A DNA stretch of 64,000 nucleotides, from contig JAIOJX010000032.1 in assembly GCA_022376925.1 (NCBI GenBank), positions 175,943,479 to 176,007,478 on the forward strand, read 5' to 3'. Below are positions 10,550-22,875 of the stretch, piece by piece. The stretch's first letter is position 1. The number at the start of each line of letters is the position of its first letter. The notes beneath the pieces are model-generated. The model was not told the origin of the DNA. It ran no database searches and worked only from the letters and a program-made list of their open reading frames with translations. The position numbers and the translations under genes were made by a program. Origin of the DNA: Tragulus kanchil (Eukaryota > Chordata > Mammalia > Artiodactyla > Tragulidae).

Positions 10550-11682
10550 CTGTGCTCAAATTCATGCCACACCAGTGCATGTGACAGTGGGCACTCAGAC
10601 ATTCTTCCGGACTCTTCTGTGTTGAGTCTTAATAGTATACTTTATTGACCTTTGTTTAAGGAAACATAAGGAAGAAAAAATGTGGGGGGAGGGAGGTAAG
10701 AAAGAGGGAAAATAGCGAAGAGAGGGAAAGAAAGAATGAAAGAAGTCATAAGCTTCCTCCTCCAGCAGGCCAGCTTAAGAACCAACTACACCATGTGGTT
10801 TTCCAGTTCATTACTCCTTGGCAGCAGCAAGTTCTCATTTGTGAGAAGAAAACAATGACTTTAAAAGGCTCATAAAGATTCTTGGACATCAACAGAGACT
10901 TCCCCAAACATAATTTCATTATACTGGGAGGAAAGTGAATCTGCTCTTTTCAGAGACACTCTTCACTTCCAGTTATATTAATTTACAAATAAACAGAAAA
11001 CAAGTGTCCTGTAGTTGGCTGAACTCCAGATATTAGAGGAAGAAAATAGCTGAAGCAATTCAACTAAAGTCAGACATGGCAGACTATCCCTGGACTTGAC
11101 TTTTAAAGAAGCTTCCAGATTTATAATTTTATTCTGAGGTGAGATCCCTTAGAACCTGAGAATATTAATAAATTTTAGGAGAAAGGACAGTTTCCTTCAG
11201 ACCTCTGAGACAACCTGGCCCGTGTCTTTCTGCTGTGATGTTATCATTACCGAGGTGTCATGGGTGTAGGCTAAGATTGGGAATGAGGGGACCCTGTGGG
11301 CACAGTGCCAGGCCCTAAGGATGCTATTTGAATAGGTGTGAGCCCATGGACCTGATGCTTCGGGTAAGCTGGTTTCACAAGACTTCAGATGGTCGGCCTT
11401 AGTACTCAAAGTTAAATCTTCAGGTAATTTGGCTTCATTTTGGAAGAGTCCTCACATGTGCCTAGGACTGCAGGAACCGGTGTCCCCTAGGTTAAATTCT
11501 GAAAGGAACAGGGTAGGTATTCAGAGCCCTGGGTAATTAGGACAAGATGATGGGAAAAACACAGAGGAGATTATGCTTCCATCAGAAGGTCTATGCCCTG
11601 AGAGAGATAAGGATAAAGGATGGCTACTACCTAGACAGCATATTTCATACCTGTGCTCAAATTCATGCCACACCAGTGCATG

Positions 11683-13930
11683 TGACAGTGGGCACTCAGA
11701 CATTCTTCCGGACTCTTCTGTGTTGAGTCTTAATAGTATACTTTATTGACTTCCTCATGTTTTCAGTTCCCTCCACCATAAAATTAATATAACATTTTTA
11801 ACTCATGGAATTTTTGTGAAAGGGATTGTGGGCTAGATGAAAATAATCATACAAGGAAAACACATAGACTGTTGCATGACACACGGAAAATAATAGAAAT
11901 TAATCACTACAAAACTTGTGTATCAGTCAGCATGAGATGCCATAGCAAAAGACCATAGGCTGAATGGCTTAAGCAAGAAAAACTCATTTTCTAACAGTTT
12001 TAGAAGATGGAAAGTCCAAGAGCAACAAGTTGGCTGATATGCTCCTTGGTCAGTGAGATGACTACCTTCTCCCTATGTCTTCTCATGGAAGAGAGAGCAA
12101 GAAAATAATAACTTTCTTGTGATTCGTTTCACAAGGACACAAATTCTATTGGATCAGGGCCCCAGCCTCATGAAATAGTTATCTCCCTAAAGCCCTGTCT
12201 CCAAACACCATCAGAGTGGGCGTTAGGGATTCCATACATTAACTTGGGGGGGGGGTGGTTCACAAATGCTCAATTCATTACAATCTGTTTAAATAATGAA
12301 GACTAAAATTTCCCTAAGGCTATCAGGTTTTCCAAGGTTTCCAAAGATGTTTATCTTGATGAAACATGTCTTAAGAGGAAAAAATAATCACATCAAAAGG
12401 GGTATTCTTGACTCTACGTTTCCCAGAGTTTTATCCAGTGGTTTGTCAAAGTTAGTATAATAACTAAATCATACTCATCACAAATCCACAGATGTATTCT
12501 GTTAGCATTGCTGCCTGGATAAAACTTTGGACTGAGAAATGGCATAAGTAACTTTCTTTGGTAATCTATGCAAGTCATCCTGGGATGCCATGAAGAACTC
12601 CATCTTAAATGTTCTCTCCCTCATTGTATTGGCCAGAGCTGGACTCACTCAGCGTGGAAAGTAGTGGATTATAGAGTAACATCTGTTGTGGAAATCAGTC
12701 CCTCCCAGGACTCTTGCCATCTCTTTTCCCTTTATGTTCTAAAGCCTTTGTGTGAATCACAACAAACTGTGGGAAATTCTTAAAGAGATGGGAATACCAG
12801 TGACAGTGGGCACTCAGACATTCTTCCGGACTCTTCTGTGTTGAGTCTTAATAGTATACTTTATTGACTTCCTCATGTTTTCAGTTCCCTCCACCATAAA
12901 ATTAATATAACATTTTTAACTCATGGAATTTTTGTGAAAGGGATTGTGGGCTAGATGAAAATAATCATACAAGGAAAACACATAGACTGTTGCATGACAC
13001 ACGGAAAATAATAGAAATTAATCACTACAAAACTTGTGTATCAGTCAGCATGAGATGCCATAGCAAAAGACCATAGGCTGAATGGCTTAAGCAAGAAAAA
13101 CTCATTTTCTAACAGTTTTAGAAGATGGAAAGTCCAAGAGCAACAAGTTGGCTGATATGCTCCTTGGTCAGTGAGATGACTACCTTCTCCCTATGTCTTC
13201 TCATGGAAGAGAGAGCAAGAAAATAATAACTTTCTTGTGATTCGTTTCACAAGGACACAAATTCTATTGGATCAGGGCCCCAGCCTCATGAAATAGTTAT
13301 CTCCCTAAAGCCCTGTCTCCAAACACCATCAGAGTGGGCGTTAGGGATTCCATACATTAACTTGGGGGGGGGGTGGTTCACAAATGCTCAATTCATTACA
13401 ATCTGTTTAAATAATGAAGACTAAAATTTCCCTAAGGCTATCAGGTTTTCCAAGGGTTCCAAAGATGTTTATCTTGATGAAACATGTCTTAAGGGGAAAA
13501 AAATAATCACATCAAAAGGGGTATTCTTGACTCTACGTTTCCCAGAGTTTTATCCAGTGGTTTGTCAAAGTTAGTATAATAACTAAATCATACTCATCAC
13601 AAATCCACAGATGTATTCTGTTAGCATTGCTGCCTGGATAAAACTTTGGACTGAGAAATGGCATAAGTAACTTTCTTTGGTAATCTATGCAAGTCATCCT
13701 GGGATGCCATGAAGAACTCCATCTTAAATGTTCTCTCCCTCATTGTATTGGCCAGAGCTGGACTCACTCAGCGTGGAAAGTAGTGGATTATAGAGTAACA
13801 TCTGTTGTGGAAATCAGTCCCTCCCAGGACTCTTGCCATCTCTTTTTTTCCCCTCTTCATTGACTATGCTAAAGCCTTTGTGTGAATCACAACAAACTGT
13901 GGGAAATTCTTAAAGAGATGGGAATACCAG
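11683..13930 (+). repeat. Direct tandem duplication 4 (about 1.12 kb unit), nested with duplication 3
   Basis: Copy A is 11683-12800 and copy B 12801-13930. Copy A begins inside the end of duplication 3, so tgacagtgggcactcagaca occurs three times (10584, 11683, 12801). Near the inner end of copy A (12721-12745), a T/C tract and about ten neighbouring bases are lost relative to copy B. Two minor interior differences were seen. Confidence 0.97.
11917..12282 (-). mobile_element. MLT1-type MaLR LTR, antisense (also at 13035-13400)
   Basis: The reversed MLT1 landmarks are present: tcagcatgagatgccatagc, aatggcttaagcaag, tctaacagttttagaagatg, agtccaag, tatgtcttctcatgg, ttggatcagggccccagcct, ctgtctccaaacacc and a G-run before ttcacaaatgctcaattcat. 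It is the same LTR class as at 286-664 but in the opposite orientation. The second copy is due to duplication 4. Confidence 0.75.
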
Positions 13931-14045
13931 ACCACCTTATCTGCCTCCTGCAAAACCTGTATACAGGTCAAGAAGCCACAGTTAGAGTCACACATGGGGC
14001 AAAGGACTGGTTACAAATTTGGAAAAGAGCATGTGTATATTGTCA
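13856..14045 (+). pseudogene. BovB reverse transcriptase fragment (5' stub also at 12743-12800)
   Basis: Translation from 13882 gives the BovB RT finger segment, with HNKLWEILKEMGIPDH, LICLLQNLYTGQEATVR and a diverged DWLQIWKR. Homology stops near 14045, where the consensus would continue to the palm, so the fragment is truncated at both ends. In copy A of duplication 4 it is cut by the junction at 12800. Confidence 0.88.
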
Positions 14046-14730
14046 ATTGTGTAAATTAATAAATTATTTCCTCCGAGGAAGCAAAGTCTCATTTCAAGTT
14101 CATTTCAACTATCTGACACTTGTATTCAGAATTACAGCTCTGGGGTCTATGATAACTAGCACTGGTATTTTCAATGGTTTTTCACAGAATTCTAAAGAGC
14201 TCAACATTGTTTAACATAGAGGCCCACACAAACCACTTCCAATCAACATTTGCAAATCTCTATGATATTAATATCCCATACATGATTGAGGACTTTCCAG
14301 GTGAGTCTGAAGAATGGAGACATTTACATTTTTGATATGGTTAAGTCTCAAGGATCTTAGAAATATCTGGGTTAATGGAAAGATCAATAGGAAAATTACA
14401 GTTGTTAGAATTAGATAATTTCTGGAATCCTAGTTATCCCACATCTAAATCCTATAGTTTTGAGTAAATCAAGTCAATTTGTTATGACTCAGTTGTCTCA
14501 TGTGATGGTTAAAAAGTCTGTTAGCTGCCTACAGATGTAATTGGTCATAAGTGATACTGTTTTCCAAACCTTCGGTAAAAAATAGGGTCTGAATGGGATA
14601 TTTTTATATCTTGTGTGACCTCAGATTTCTGAGAAATAATAGAAAGTTTCTAGATTAAACTTTGATAGCTATATTCACATAAAACTTCCTGTTAGCATCA
14701 GTTTTTTGCTAAAGGGTCTGATTCTAGTCA
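14046..14730. other. Anonymous AT-rich sequence
   Basis: No recognised repeat or exon. The frame of the BovB fragment runs open to 14214 by chance beyond the end of homology. Confidence 0.4.
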
Positions 14731-14940
14731 GGCTTCCCTAGTGGCTCAGTAGTGAAGAATCTGTCTGCCAGTGCAGGAGATGTAAGAGATACACATTTGA
14801 TCCTGGTTTGGGAAAATCTCTTGGAAGAGGAAATGACAATACACTTCAGTAGTCTTTCCTGGAAAATACCACGGAAGTAGCAGCCTGGCAGTCTACAGTC
14901 CATGGAGTCACAGAGTCAGACATAACAGTGGGTAAACAAC
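14731..14940 (+). mobile_element. Bov-tA-type SINE
   Basis: The head ggcttccctagtggctcag and the body gaagaatctgtctgcc, tttgatcctggtttgggaaa and acagtccatggagtcacaga are all present, with a tail in gtcagacataac. It is more diverged than the other Bov-tA copies in the window. Confidence 0.9.
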
Positions 14941-15334
14941 CATGAGAGCAACAACTGATTCTGGTCACTAGCTGGTATTAGACCTCCCATAATGATTTTG
15001 TACACACACACACATGCACACAATAACTCTGAAAAAGCATTTTAAAATATTTTAAGAAATTGGAGAACAAGTAAAAATAAATATGATTCTTGAAATGAGA
15101 GGTAAATTAGACAAATTCCATATTTAACCAGCTTCTTCTGTGTATACACAGGAAAGGAGAACTCAGACATCAAAGAGTCAGTGTGCAAAGAGAGAATGGA
15201 ATGGAGCAAGCCACATTCGGGAAGCTCCCAAGTTCTACTCGTTAGTTATTTCCAAATCTTTGGCTCCTAAACCTCATATTCATGAGAAAGTCATCAATAA
15301 ACTGGGGTATAAGAACTAAAGACTTTGTGATATA
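14941..15334. other. Anonymous sequence with a short (CA)n
   Basis: A (CA)-rich run lies at about 15003-15021. Nothing else is recognised. Confidence 0.4.
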
Positions 15335-15426
15335 TGTACACATATACCTGATTCACTTTGTTGTACAGCAGAAATTAATAACATTGTAAAGCAATTATAT
15401 TCCAATTTGAGAAAAAAAAAAAAAAA
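15335..15426 (+). mobile_element. L1 3' terminus
   Basis: Only the last part of an artiodactyl L1 is present: atacctgattcactttgttg, tacagcagaaattaataaca, ttgtaaagcaattatattcc and a poly-A run at 15412-15426. Confidence 0.8.
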
Positions 15427-15469
15427 CTAAGCAATCTGAACAGTTACCCAGTAATGGGAAGACATAATT

Positions 15470-17720
15470 GGAAATGATATCCCACCAAATTATAGAAGTT
15501 TGATAAAACTATAGTCCCTTCATTTAAAACATAGAATGCATGGTTGTTTTAACATTTGAAAATCAATGAATGGAATTTAACATATCCACAGATAAAAATG
15601 AGAAATTCTTGGATTATCCTTAATGCATGCAAAAAAGGGATCTACTGAAACCCAGCAATCACTCATAGGTACTATCAACAAGTTACATAGAAAACCATGG
15701 CGATGGCTGTAGAGCACAGGGAGCTCTGTTGAGTATTCTGTAATAACTAAATGGAAAAAGATACATGTATATGTATAGCTGATCCACTTTGCTTTAAATG
15801 TGAAACTAGCACAATATTATTATATCAATTGCGCTCCAATATAAAATAAAAATAAAAAAAGAAATACAAGGAAACTTCCTCAATCTATAAATAACATTTA
15901 TGAAAATTATTTTATAGGAAATAAGATAACTTTTCACTGACTATTGTGTGGTTAGCCACAAAGACTGGAAATATAACATGAATGTTCACTTTCAGTACTT
16001 TTTTTCAACCTTGTCCTGTAGCTCCAAGTACTGGGTCTGAAAAAATAAATGGTAACACAATTGGCTCAAAAGAAGGGAAATTGCCTTTAGATGGAGATGA
16101 CTGTTAGCACATTAACACAAAGAATCATAGGGAATCTAAAAACAAGCCAAACTCCAAAACATTTGCACTAATATATGAATCTAGCTAGGTTGCAGGATAG
16201 AATAAAAACTACAAAAGTTTAATTTATATGAGGAATAAATAATTTTGAAGTGAAGATTTAAAAATGACCATTTATAACATAAAAACTCACAAAACATATA
16301 GAAATATACTTTCCAAAAATTTAGAAGACCTTTACTTAGAAAACTTCTAAATATTGACATTGAATATTGAAAAACATTTTTTAAAGGCTTAAATAAATGA
16401 GGATATATACTATATACCATGAATGGGAGAACCTGTCAAAGTGTTAAATCTCTTTGAATTGACCTATGAATCTAATACAATCCCAGTGAAAATTCTAGAA
16501 ACATTATTATAAAAATTGACATACTAATTCTAAAATTTATGTAGGAATTTAAATGATCATTAAAAATCCATGAAGGTAAAAAACTCATATTCTCTGTCTA
16601 AGTTACATCATTATAAAGAGTCTGTTATTGGAGTGAGGATATCAAGATACATCATTAGAATTTAATAAATCCAAAAGTAGACTCACAAACATATGGCCAA
16701 TTAATTTTTGGCCAAAGTCATTTTGCAGTGCAGTGGGAAAAAGAAAGTTTTTTCAAGAAATGGTACTGTATCAGCTAGATAGTAATCTGGAAAGGAGAAA
16801 AAAGCCTGATTAAGGGAACATTACCTCATAACACATAGAAAAAAATATTTTGAAATGAACCATAAAACTAAGCCAAACTCTAAAGATTCTGGAGAGAAAA
16901 AAAACAGCTTTGTGACTTTATTTCCTAGGATAAAAAAGCCATTAGATTTAAGAGAAAAATAAAACTACCAAACTCGACTTCATGTAAATCAATTACTTCT
17001 AGTCATCAAAAGACATTACTAAGAAAATGAAAGGGCAAGCCACTGAGAGGGAATAAAGAATTTGCTACACAAAGAACTTATATTCAGAATATATAAATAG
17101 TGTCCACATATCAAAACAAAAATATCACAGTCCAATAAAAATAGGATAGGTAAGAGATATAAACACCTATTTCACTAAAGAAGGTAAAGCATGCTAAAAA
17201 ATGCTCAAAACGTACCTGTCAGCTAAGAAATATAAATTGAAACTGCAATGAAATCAGGCCATACCCACTAGAATGAGTAAAACACAAAACTGACAGCTCC
17301 AAATAGTGACAAGGATGTACGGCAGCCGATCTTATACCTTTTGAGGGGAACATGAAATGGCACAGCCTTTTCGGCAAACCTTTAATCAGTTAAAGATGTA
17401 TTTTAAACATTTACATATCCTGTGAACCAGATACTCTGTTCTTAGGGATTTATCGGGAAGAAATAACATATGCTACAAAAATGTGCTTTCCGAATCTTCC
17501 AAGTAGCTTTATTGATTATAGTCAAAAACTAGAAGTGGTCCAAATGTGTATTATACGGGAATAAATAAACAGATTTTAGTATACTTATAAAGTGCTCTAC
17601 AACAACGAAGGATAACAAACTAAAACAAACAGCATGCATGAATATCCGAAACGCTATATTATGTGAAAGAAACCAGATACAAAAGAATAAATGCTGCAAC
17701 CTTTCCTTCATGTGAAAGAC
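15470..17720 (+). mobile_element. Old mammalian L1 (ORF2 3' half and 3' UTR), sense, interrupted
   Basis: The order of landmarks matches L1 ORF2 going downstream: a tttgaaaatcaatgaatgga block, ttgcaggatagaataaaa, gccaattaatttttggccaa, agtgcagtgggaaaaag, atttaagagaaaaataaaac, gaaactgcaatgaaatcagg, then the 3' UTR ending near 17720 with gaaagaaaccagatacaaaa. Many stops break it. A younger L1 end (about 15680-15858) is inserted in it. Confidence 0.8.
15680..15858 (+). mobile_element. Nested younger L1 3' end
   Basis: The landmarks agcacagggagctctgttga, ttctgtaataactaaatgg, tgatccactttgctttaaat, gtgaaactagcacaatatta and an A-rich terminus mark an artiodactyl L1 3' end. It splits the older L1, so it inserted later. 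Edges are approximate, and I did not find a clean target duplication. Confidence 0.75.
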
Positions 17721-17962
17721 CATTTGACATTTATTTCAAGTTTAAGAATGAGTACAGCTAGACTACGGGAGTCAGAGAGTGAACCACTAGCTGTGAAGGA
17801 CACATAGCTGGGCAGGACGGACTGTGCATGATCCTGAGGAACCGCTCGGTGGTGATGAAATGTTCTGCATCTCCTCTGCTGTGTTTCAATATGTTCCTGG
17901 GCCTTCACACACGGATGCAGTTCTGTCCTTTTGGCAGAGCTTGGTTCAGTGGTTCCGGGACT
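17721..17962. other. Anonymous sequence
   Basis: No recognised element. Overlapping 72- and 87-codon frames on opposite strands have no recognisable domain. Confidence 0.4.
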
Positions 17963-20226
17963 CCCTGTCACGTTTACTAGGGTTGCTAGTGATCTGCGCT
18001 ATTGTCTCACAACATGATGTTTACAGCAGTAGGCTCCTTTAAGGTTCAGCCTGAAACTAGTAGAGCCCCACTGCTGCCACATTCTAGTGGTTAAATTAAG
18101 TCAGGAGTTCAGCCCAGATCCAAGGGAGAAAAAGATTCCATCTCTAGATGGGCGGGACAGCGGGCAAGAGACAGAGGAAGAGAAGAACTGGGCTTCTTGG
18201 ACATCATTGGACAGTTTAAGTGTTTGTCACATGGGCATATGTATTTGTCTAAATTCACCCAACTGTATTTTCAGAATCTGTGCATTTTACTGTATATACA
18301 TTAAAGTGGTGGCAATTTAGAATTCTCATCTTAACCCTTTCTAAATGAGCACGAAGGAAGCACAAGAAGGAAGAATTCCTAACAAATGCATATCCAAGTT
18401 CATTCATTTCCTGGAATTCATTTGGCTGTGTTTTCCTTCCAGAATCAGTTAAAAGGATAAAATACAGTCTGAAGACCAAAGGGAAAATTAAAAATGCTTA
18501 TTAGGTCATTTGCAAAACTCGCTTTTGAAAAGTTATAATATATAATTTGGCTACTTGAGCCAACTATTCAAAGCTCATTGTAATTGAATATTTTATCTTA
18601 TGCCAGAGGAGAGGGATCTCCCATGGTTTTTACATCTGTTCTCCCCTTTATTCTGAGGAATGCAGAAGAACTAGTGAAGTCCAGCAGTGGAAAACAGAGG
18701 CTTTGGGGACAGAATGCCTAGGAGAGCTCTGTCACTTGATTGTTGTGTAAATTTAGACAAGTGGATTCACCTCTCTGTAGATCATTTTACCCAACTATAA
18801 AAGAGAAATAGTGTCACCTAACTGAATTGTTAGAATGAAGTCATTGTGCAGTACTTATCATGGTGGTGGGCATATACAAATGAGCCAATATGTGAAAATG
18901 TAGGAACGTGATAAAGACAGAAATACCAAAAAACCCCACAACAAATATCCTTAATGTCAGCAGCTAAAGACCTTTGCAACCTAACCACACCCTTAACTTC
19001 CTTGGTCAGGATCCTGCAGTCACACACATACACTAACCCCACCTGCTTTGCCTCTGCAAGCTTCTGTTAGTTAGACAGTGGAATATGTCGGTTTTGTTTT
19101 TCACATTACCCTGTCACGTTTACTAGGGTTGCTAGTGATCTGCGCTATTGTCTCACAACATGATGTTTACAGCAGTAGGCTCCTTTAAGGTTCAGCCTGA
19201 AACTAGTAGAGCCCCACTGCTGCCACATTCTAGTGGTTAAATTAAGTCAGGAGTTCAGCCCAGATCCAAGGGAGAAAAAGATTCCATCTCTAGATGGGCG
19301 GGACAGCGGGCAAGAGACAGAGGAAGAGAAGAACTGGGCTTCTTGGACATCATTGGACAGTTTAAGTGTTTGTCACATGGGCATATGTATTTGTCTAAAT
19401 TCACCCAACTGTATTTTCAGAATCTGTGCATTTTACTGTATATACATTAAAGTGGTGGCAATTTAGAATTCTCATCTTAACCCTTTCTAAATGAGCACGA
19501 AGGAAGCACAAGAAGGAAGAATTCCTAACAAATGCATATCCAAGTTCATTCATTTCCTGGAATTCATTTGGCTGTGTTTTCCTTCCAGAATCAGTTAAAA
19601 GGATAAAATACAGTCTGAAGACCAAAGGGAAAATTAAAAATGCTTATTAGGTCATTTGCAAAACTCGCTTTTGAAAAGTTATAATATATAATTTGGCTAC
19701 TTGAGCCAACTATTCAAAGCTCATTGTAATTGAATATTTTATCTTATGCCAGAGGAGAGGGATCTCCCATGGTTTTTACATCTGTTCTCCCTTCATTCTG
19801 AGGAATGCAGAAGAACTAGTGAAGTCCAGCAGTGGAAAACAGAGGCTTTGGGGACAGAATGCCTAGGAGAGCTCTGTCACTTGATTGTTGTGTAAATTTA
19901 GACAAGTGGATTCACCTCTCTGTAGATCATTTTACCCAACTATAAAAGAGAAATAGTGTCACCTAACTGAATTGTTAGAATGAAGTCATTGTGCAGTACT
20001 TATCATGGTGGTGGGCATATACAAATGAGCCAATATGTGAAAATGTAGGAACGTGATAAAGACAGAAATACCAAAAAACCCCACAACAAATATCCTTAAT
20101 GTCAGCAGCTAAAGACCTTTGCAACCTAACCACACCCTTAACTTCCTTGGTCAGGATCCTGCAGTCACACACATACACTAACCCCACCTGCTTTGCCTCT
20201 GCAAGCTTCTGTTAGTTAGACAGTGG
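17963..20226 (+). repeat. Direct tandem duplication 5 (about 1.12 kb unit)
   Basis: Copy A is 17963-19082 and copy B 19109-20226. Between them lie 26 T-rich bases (19083-19108) absent at both outer edges. Interior identity is near complete; one difference lies in a C/T run (18643 against 19787). The last 0.31 kb of copy B is repeated again by duplication 6. Confidence 0.97.
18690..18900 (+). repeat. MIR SINE (also at 19835-20045; 3' part at 20984-21110)
   Basis: The core-SINE order is visible: gctttggggacagaatgcct, gctctgtcacttgattgttg, acctctctgtagatcatttt, acccaactataaaagagaaa, aattgttagaatgaag and acttatcatggtggtgggca. The three occurrences come from nested duplications 5 and 6, not three insertions. 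Confidence 0.75.
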
Positions 20227-22015
20227 ATTCTTGTCATCAAAGGATTATGGGTAGAAATGCAAACCCCTCTAAGGAACTTTGCAACTATTAGACCTGTCTG
20301 TAAAAGAATGGATTTCCAGTCAAGAGTTATTTTTGAATCACTAGAGGTATTGAGTGAGGGAGGCTTAGTTACTTCTCAGGTTTTGCTCCTTAATGTTGTC
20401 AGAAGGCTATGTGCTTGAATTCTGACTCCTACACTACCAACTTCTATGTCTTTGCATGGGTCAGCTGAGATGAACTTAAGAGTTCTTCATCTATAAAACA
20501 GGAAAAATAATGACCCTGTCAAAGAATTACCAGCAGGAGACATCCCTGGGGGGTCCAGAGGCTAAGAATCCACCTTGCAATGCAGGGAACATATGTTTGA
20601 TCCCTAGTCAGGGAACTAAGATCCCACCTGCTGTGGAGCAACTAAACCCAAGTGTTGCAACTACAGAGCAACTAGAGGATCCATGTACCCGCAGTGAATG
20701 ATCCTGCTGGAGGCAACAAAGATTCCCGCCTGCAGAAACAGACTCAGCACAGCCAAATAAATAAATAAATGAAAGAGCTACCATTAAGTTTAGCAGTGAT
20801 TTATATGAAGTACCTAGACTGCAGTGAACACCCTATGAAGCTTTGCCTCTAAACTTGCTGTTATGAAATCTCTATTACATGTCAAGTCCTGTGCTAAAAT
20901 TCACAGTCCACTAGGAGTACAGAGATAGAAAGATATACTTACAGTACAGGGAAAAATTTTTAAAAAAATTATATGGAAGCTACCTCTGTAGATCATTTTA
21001 CCCAACTATAAAAGAGAAATAGTGTCACCTAACTGAATTGTTAGAATGAAGTCATTGTGCAGTACTTATCATGGTGGTGGGCATATACAAATGAGCCAAT
21101 ATGTGAAAATGTAGGAACGTGATAAAGACAGAAATACCAAAAAACCCCACAACAAATATCCTTAATGTCAGCAGCTAAAGACCTTTGCAACCTAACCACA
21201 CCCTTAACTTCCTTGGTCAGGATCCTGCAGTCACACACATACACTAACCCCACCTGCTTTGCCTCTGCAAGCTTCTGTTAGTTAGACAGTGGATTCTTGT
21301 CATCAAAGGATTATGGGTAGAAATGCAAACCCCTCTAAGGAACTTTGCAACTATTAGACCTGTCTGTAAAAGAATGGATTTCCAGTCAAGAGTTATTTTT
21401 GAATCACTAGAGGTATTGAGTGAGGGAGGCTTAGTTACTTCTCAGGTTTTGCTCCTTAATGTTGTCAGAAGGCTATGTGCTTGAATTCTGACTCCTACAC
21501 TACCAACTTCTATGTCTTTGCATGGGTCAGCTGAGATGAACTTAAGAGTTCTTCATCTATAAAACAGGAAAAATAATGACCCTGTCAAAGAATTACCAGC
21601 AGGAGACATCCCTGGGGGGTCCAGAGGCTAAGAATCCACCTTGCAATGCAGGGAACATATGTTTGATCCCTAGTCAGGGAACTAAGATCCCACCTGCTGT
21701 GGAGCAACTAAACCCAAGTGTTGCAACTACAGAGCAACTAGAGGATCCATGTACCCGCAGTGAATGATCCTGCTGGAGGCAACAAAGATTCCCGCCTGCA
21801 GAAACAGACTCAGCACAGCCAAATAAATAAATAAATGAAAGAGCTACCATTAAGTTTAGCAGTGATTTATATGAAGTACCTAGACTGCAGTGAACACCCT
21901 ATGAAGCTTTGCCTCTAAACTTGCTGTTATGAAATCTCTATTACATGTCAAGTCCTGTGCTAAAATTCACAGTCCACTAGGAGTACAGAGATAGAAAGAT
22001 ATACTTACAGTACAG
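19917..22015 (+). repeat. Direct tandem duplication 6 (about 1.03 kb unit), nested with duplication 5
   Basis: Copy A is 19917-20949 and copy B 20984-22015, with about 34 A/T-rich bases at 20950-20983 that match neither edge well. Copy A starts inside copy B of duplication 5, so ctctgtagatcattttaccc occurs at 18773, 19917 and 20984. This is one of four places where neighbouring duplications overlap and give three copies. Confidence 0.97.
20541..20773 (+). mobile_element. CHR-2-type SINE (also at 21607-21839)
   Basis: A tRNA-derived head (gctaagaatccaccttgcaa, tttgatccctagtcagggaa, ctaagatcccacctgctgtg) continues through gcaactaaacccaag to an (AAAT)n tail. This is the cetartiodactyl CHR layout. 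It differs from Bov-tA by the ctaagatcccacctgctg block and the absence of a BovB tail. The second copy is due to duplication 6. Confidence 0.85.
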
Positions 22016-22269
22016 AGTGAAAGAAGTTATCTGAATTACAAAAACAATCTTGCAAGTATAGCAAGGAAAAATGCACTACCTGGGTAATTATGAAGGAAAA
22101 CTGAAAATTATATACAAACAAAGTTCAATTGTATTTGATTATTAAATTTGAAAGATTATCATAGTGTTTGAAAATCACTCTGAGATATTTATATTTGGTA
22201 TGATGGGAAATGCAGACTTGGGACATTAAACCTAGTAAAGGTTATAATAGGTAGAGGGCAGATGTTGAA
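22016..22269. other. Anonymous AT-rich sequence
   Basis: No recognised element. Confidence 0.4.
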
Positions 22270-22615
22270 GCCAGAAAGATTATGGTTTGAGTATTGACTC
22301 TTCTGCTGCCCTATTCTCCTTTTACCTTTAATATTCCTCAGAATAAGGGACCTTCCCACTGAACTGGCTCTTTGCATCAGGTGGCCAGAGTAGTGGATCT
22401 TCAGCATCAGCCCCTCCCATGAATATTCAGGTTTGATTTACCTTAAGATTTACCTTAAGGTTGATCTCCTTTGATGTCCAAGGGACTGTCAAGAATCTTC
22501 TCCAGGACTACAATTAGAGAGCATCAGTTCTTTGGTGTTCAACCTTCTTTATGGTCCAGTTCTCATATCCATACATGACTACAGGAAATACCATAGCTTT
22601 GACTATATAGACCTT
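22270..22615 (-). pseudogene. BovB ORF2 C-terminal fragment, antisense
   Basis: On the minus strand the translated pieces match the BovB C-terminus: KAMVFPVVMYGYENWT, KVEHQRTDAL, then YSGHLMQRASSVGRSLILRN and KGKRRIGQQ. Frame shifts separate them. A short local repeat of ttaccttaag occurs near 22440-22458. It is inactive and truncated. Confidence 0.88.
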
Positions 22616-22875
22616 TATCTTAAAATCTAGTGGCTCCCAAATCGATTGGTCTCAAAACTCCAAAGAGTGTGTATGTGATTTACATAAATCAATATTTACT
22701 TTAATAGAAACTAAAACTGACAACTTCAAAACATCTATTTACAAATAAAAACAAACTCATTGCATGCTAATAAAATAATGTTTTAATAAAAAGTAACCAT
22801 ATTTTCTAAAGCAAAAACTATATTTATTTAAAATAATACTGAGACATGTGTGACATTGTTTTTCCCTCTTTTTTT
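22616..22875. other. Anonymous AT-rich sequence
   Basis: No recognised element. Confidence 0.4.

Larger units (their letters stand above)
9550..11750 (+). repeat. Direct tandem duplication 3 (about 1.1 kb unit)
   Basis: Copy A is 9550-10649 and copy B 10649-11750. The join is the exact meeting of tttattgac and cctttgtttaagg. The only differences seen are at the start of copy B, in the purine tract (aatggggggag against aatgtggggggag, and ggtatg against ggtaag). The last 66 bases of each copy recur a third time at the start of copy B of duplication 4. Confidence 0.97.
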
